Shown here: positions 6,403 to 8,843 of the stretch, piece after piece
Numbering within the stretch: the stretch's first letter is position 1
Layout: the number at the start of each line of letters is the position of its first letter
From: an uncultured Nitrospinaceae bacterium
GTDB lineage: Bacteria > Nitrospinota > Nitrospinia > Nitrospinales > VA-1
DNA length: 8,843 nt
Assembly: GCA_913043155.1 (NCBI GenBank)
Contig: CAJWLY010000054.1
Location: forward strand, 1 to 8,843
Direction of reading: 5' to 3'
Made by a program: the position numbers and the translations under genes
Notes under the pieces: model-generated
Seen by the model: the letters and a program-made list of their open reading frames with translations, nothing else
The model's database searches: none
Told to the model about the DNA's origin: nothing

Positions 6403-6477
6403 CACCGGCTTTCTCAAGAGGCGGGAGAATACAGAGGAGATTGTTAACGCAAACTAAAGTTCCTAAGAAAACCGGTG
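6403..6477 (-). terminator. Long inverted repeat with T-rich tract on the minus strand: terminator or structured RNA
   Basis: CACCGG (6403-6408) pairs with CCGGTG (6472-6477), and after one mismatch TTTCT (6410-6414) pairs with AGAAA (6466-6470), enclosing a loop of about 51 bases. On the minus strand the 3' arm runs directly into a pyrimidine tract (T5, C, T6, then a further T7 at about 6379-6402), as in a rho-independent terminator. It would end the transcript of the TusA-like gene, whose stop is about 40 bases upstream. The loop is much longer than in ordinary terminators, so a small RNA is an alternative. The remaining bases 6317-6402 hold nothing else recognisable. Confidence 0.5.
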
Positions 6478-6517
6478 CTTTATGCCAGAATCTCGATTAA
6501 ACAAAAGAAAAATATCT

Positions 6518-6766
6518 TTAATTTTTCCTGCGCTGGCTTACTTTTCGGATAAACAAACGGATCATCCGGCTGTTTTCGTCGATGTCTGAGGTTGGGTAGC
6601 CCTCAGATTGAGCCCACTCCTTAAAGGCGTGGGTGAAGTTTTTCTGCGGATCAAGGATGACTTCCAGAACACCATTAACTTTCACATCCCGAAACGCCTC
6701 CTGGGTCTGTTCGAACCCGCTGAAAAAAGAAAGCCCTCTTAGATCCAGTGTCTTGAAGATATTCAT
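6518..6766 (-). CDS. TusA/SirA-like fold protein lacking the catalytic cysteine
   Basis: This 82-residue protein matches the TusA sulfur-carrier layout: a first strand TLDLRGL (6-12), a helix GFEQTQEAFRDV, a strand GVLEVILD (32-39), a second helix THAFKEWAQSEGY (45-57), and a final strand pair ending in MIRLFIRK (68-75). In TusA, LRGL is followed by a Cys-Pro-x-Pro motif whose cysteine carries the persulfide. Here those positions read F14, F15, S16, G17, and the protein contains no cysteine at all. It therefore cannot act as a persulfide carrier; a binding or regulatory role is inference. AGGAGA lies 11 bases before ATG 6766, an adequate ribosome binding site. It appears to be a single-gene transcript divergent from the LRR gene. 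Confidence 0.72.
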   Translation of the reverse strand: MNIFKTLDLRGLSFFSGFEQTQEAFRDVKVNGVLEVILDPQKNFTHAFKEWAQSEGYPTSDIDENSRMIRLFIRKVSQRRKN

Positions 6767-6838
6767 CTCGCTTGGTTTCTCCTAAAGTATCGTTGTAACC
6801 TGTTCGCCCTTCCGGTTTACCCGATTGACTTGAAGCAA

Positions 6839-6844
6839 ATTATA
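6839..6844 (-). promoter_or_regulatory. Possible -10 box for the TusA-like gene
   Basis: A perfect TATAAT lies on the minus strand (6844 to 6839), about 70 bases before the ATG at 6766. No good -35 hexamer stands at 16-18 bases. If real, the promoter is either weak or needs an activator. Confidence 0.35.
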
Positions 6845-6938
6845 GGGGACAGAAATTAAAGGAAAGTTAAAGCGGTATTAATATTTTTTAATAGGAGCAG
6901 GGGAGGTCATCGGGAACTCTGCCAGAGCCCTAATTTCA

Positions 6939-6967
6939 TTGGTCTTGGAGGGGGAAGTTGCTACAAT
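6939..6967 (+). promoter_or_regulatory. Possible promoter for the LRR protein gene
   Basis: TTGGTC (6939-6944), a 17-base spacer and TACAAT (6962-6967, 5 of 6) precede the LRR gene by about 85 bases. A short dyad (GGG/CCC plus CTCT/AGAG, 6912-6930) and an AT-rich dyad (TATTAA/TTAATA, about 6876-6892) lie just upstream in the same 285-base divergent region and could be operator-like. Confidence 0.4.
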
Positions 6968-7051
6968 AAAGCTTCCCTGGGGTAAGGATCGGTGGACCGA
7001 ACCTGAGTTCATCATTGACCTGTTGATCGGGTTTTGAGGCTGAAAACTGTT

Positions 7052-7984
7052 ATGGGTATCATTCGAGGCGGTGACGCCGAGTACGAAGAAAACAAACCCA
7101 CGTTGGAGGAATTGTCCTCTCGGGTGGAAGAGGCGATCGCCGCGGCACTGGAGGCTGCTCCCACAACCCTGAAGCTGTCGGGGCGGTACTACTCCAAAGA
7201 TGAGGTCACCCTGCTGGTCCGCTCCCCTCAGGTAAGCTCCGTTCGAAGTCTGGATTTGAGCGACAACCAGATTGGCGATTCCGCATTGCAGGTCCTGATT
7301 GAATCGGAGAAATTACAGCATCTTGAAGAACTGAACCTGGGAATCAATTTTCTTACGGACGAGGGGGTAAGGGCGTGGGCCGGCTCGGAAAACGCGGTCC
7401 TTAAAAATCTCAAAACGCTGGTTCTCTCCGACAACAAACTTACCGACGAGCTGCTGGCAGACCTGGTGCAGTCGCCCAATTTCCCCGTGCTGGAATCACT
7501 CGACGTGGGGTGGATGGAAGCGGGGAACGGAACCGCCCGCGCGCTGGGTAAGTCCGATGCCATGCCTCGCTTGAAGCAACTGACACTGGAGCGCAGTTAC
7601 ATCGACGGCGCAGGGATCCGAGCACTGGTCCAGGGAAAGGTTATCGGGAGGCTTGAGGAGTTAAACCTTACGGCCAACAAGCTCGGGGACGAAGGTGCCA
7701 AGGTACTTGCCGGGGCATCCAACCTTGAAAACCTTCGGGTCTTGCATCTGTCGCAGAACACGATCGGTGATGAGGGCGCGGTTGCCATCGGCACTTCTAC
7801 CAGCCTGAGCGGGTTGACCCATCTGTATCTGGGGCGGAATAATTTTGGTTCGGAAGGCGCGAAAGCCGTTCACGAAACCCAAACCCTGACCCACCTCAAG
7901 ACGCTTATTCTTCAGGAGGAAGTCGAAACCACCCCCGGCCTGGTTAACTATTCCCGCCCCGAGCTGTTACGCCCGGACCAGTAG
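7052..7984 (+). CDS. Leucine-rich repeat protein, ribonuclease-inhibitor type
   Basis: After an acidic, helical N-terminus of about 40 residues, the protein is a run of about nine LRRs of 27-29 residues, each with the pattern L-x-x-L-x-L-x-x-N-x-(I/L)-x-(D/S)-x-G, such as VRSLDLSDNQIGD, LEELNLTANKLGDEG and LRVLHLSQNTIGDEG. The unit length and the D-E-G-(A/V) helix side indicate the ribonuclease-inhibitor class, which forms a horseshoe for protein binding. The fifth repeat (LESLDVGWMEAGNGTA) is degenerate. There is no signal peptide, transmembrane helix or LPxTG anchor, so it is probably cytosolic. I chose ATG 7052 (310 residues). An in-frame TTG at 7034 would add six residues and has no better ribosome binding site. 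The target is unknown. It converges with recG, leaving only 32 bases between them. Confidence 0.88.
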   Translation: MGIIRGGDAEYEENKPTLEELSSRVEEAIAAALEAAPTTLKLSGRYYSKDEVTLLVRSPQVSSVRSLDLSDNQIGDSALQVLIESEKLQHLEELNLGINFLTDEGVRAWAGSENAVLKNLKTLVLSDNKLTDELLADLVQSPNFPVLESLDVGWMEAGNGTARALGKSDAMPRLKQLTLERSYIDGAGIRALVQGKVIGRLEELNLTANKLGDEGAKVLAGASNLENLRVLHLSQNTIGDEGAVAIGTSTSLSGLTHLYLGRNNFGSEGAKAVHETQTLTHLKTLILQEEVETTPGLVNYSRPELLRPDQ

Positions 7985-8016
7985 CTTTCCACAAAGACCA
8001 ACACGCCCCATTTGTT

Positions 8017-8843
8017 CTAAATTATTTTTACCAGGTTCATATATTTGCCGAGGGTGTGGTGAAGCCTCTGCCTGAGATTTGCATGTCCAGGTGCCTCAAG
8101 ATGCGGATCCTTCTCAATGAGGGCGAACGCCTCCAGCCGGGCGAGCTCCAGTATTTTTAAATCACGAACCAAGTTACCAACCCGGAGAAGGGGTGCCCCC
8201 GACTGGCGCGTTCCCATGAAGTCGCCCGGACCCCGAATGCGCAAGTCTTCCTCTGCGATGGCGAATCCGTCACGTGATTTTACGATGGCATCCAGCCGGG
8301 CCTCGCCGTCGCCAGTGAGCGGTTGGCAAGCGATAAGGAAACATTGCGATGCGTGTCCGCCGCGCCCAACCCTTCCACGCAGTTGGTGGAGCTGGGCAAG
8401 CCCGAATCGTTCGGCATGCTCGATAATCATGATCGTTGCGTTGGGAACGTCTATCCCCACCTCGATAACAGTTGTCGCGACGAGGATATGAACTTTCCCG
8501 TCCTTAAAATCCGACATGATTTTCTGTCGTTCTTCCTTTTTTAGTTTTCCGTGGATGAGTTGTGTGGAAAAGCCGGGAAACCGACGATTCTGCAGTTCGT
8601 CGCAGACCTTCATCGCCGCTTTCAGGTCGGCAGACTCCGATTCCTCGATGATTGGACACACTACATAAGCCTGTCTTCCTTTCTCCACCTCCCTGCCTAG
8701 GTTGCTGTAGGCCGTAGCGCGCTCGTTTTCATAAAAAAGTTTCGTTTCGATGGGTTGTCTTCCCGGAGGGAATCCATCGAGAAAGGAAACGCTCATGTCA
8801 CCGTATAATGTCAGTGCGAGGGAGCGTGGGATGGGGGTTGCCG
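8017..8843 (-). CDS. recG: ATP-dependent DNA helicase RecG, C-terminal part (5' end outside window)
   Basis: RecG unwinds branched DNA and reverses stalled replication forks. About 274 residues are present; the frame stays open to the window edge and upstream of the first Met reads ATPIPRSLAL, the helicase motif III region of RecG (usually TATPIPRTLAL). Further motifs follow: IHGKLKKEER, ILVATTVIEVGIDVPNA (motif V), HQLRGRVGRG (motif VI) and the RecG-specific segment EEDLRIRGPGDFMGTRQSG, which corresponds to the TRG wedge-coupling motif. The C-terminus ends normally in a short helical tail. Full-length RecG is about 690-820 residues, so roughly the last third to 40% lies here. The wedge domain and Walker A and B motifs must be beyond the right edge. 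Confidence 0.97.
   Translation of the reverse strand, partial: ATPIPRSLALTLYGDMSVSFLDGFPPGRQPIETKLFYENERATAYSNLGREVEKGRQAYVVCPIIEESESADLKAAMKVCDELQNRRFPGFSTQLIHGKLKKEERQKIMSDFKDGKVHILVATTVIEVGIDVPNATIMIIEHAERFGLAQLHQLRGRVGRGGHASQCFLIACQPLTGDGEARLDAIVKSRDGFAIAEEDLRIRGPGDFMGTRQSGAPLLRVGNLVRDLKILELARLEAFALIEKDPHLEAPGHANLRQRLHHTLGKYMNLVKII

Noticed and set aside
7985..8016. Shared terminator between the LRR gene and recG
   Set aside because: The 32-base convergent gap has a T-rich part but no stem of useful length on either strand.

Overview
This looks like ordinary chromosomal DNA from a diderm (Gram-negative) bacterium. The evidence is a BamD-type lipoprotein, a TolQ/ExbB plus ExbD proton-channel pair and PlsY. 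GC content looks near 50% by eye. I cannot fix the taxon from sequence alone: a deltaproteobacterium-like or Nitrospinota-like lineage is a guess, not a result. I see no transposase, phage gene, CRISPR array, toxin-antitoxin pair or recognisable defence system.

Layout, left to right. Positions 1-291 hold one doubtful short plus-strand frame. Positions 292-475 are two minus-strand tRNA genes, Gly(GCC) then Cys(GCA), both with encoded CCA, driven by a promoter with perfect -35 and -10 hexamers just beyond the end of plsY. Positions 542-2823 are a minus-strand run bamD - sigma-70 family factor - plsY; bamD and the sigma gene overlap by 11 bases. A divergent intergenic region (2824-3016) leads to a plus-strand TolQ/ExbB-like and ExbD/TolR-like pair (3017-4252). 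A small three-helix membrane protein follows (4474-4809). Next comes a minus-strand pair of small genes: a 73-residue protein and a 56-residue protein below the usual length cut-off but with an excellent ribosome binding site. A second divergent region leads to coaX, type III pantothenate kinase (5546-6316). Then come a long inverted repeat (6403-6477) and a minus-strand TusA-like small protein that has lost its catalytic cysteine (6518-6766). A third divergent region leads to a cytosolic leucine-rich repeat protein (7052-7984). The window ends with the 3' part of recG on the minus strand (8017-8843, running off the edge).

Functionally the left half is about the envelope: BamD inserts beta-barrel proteins into the outer membrane, PlsY starts phospholipid synthesis, and the ExbB/ExbD pair converts proton motive force into work at the envelope. 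An alternative sigma factor lies between bamD and plsY. The right half is a loose set of single genes (CoA synthesis, a TusA-like protein, an LRR scaffold, DNA recombination). The observations most worth a second look are the cysteine-less TusA-like protein, the overlooked 56-residue gene and its operon partner, the inverted repeat at 6403-6477, and the bamD-sigma-plsY arrangement.
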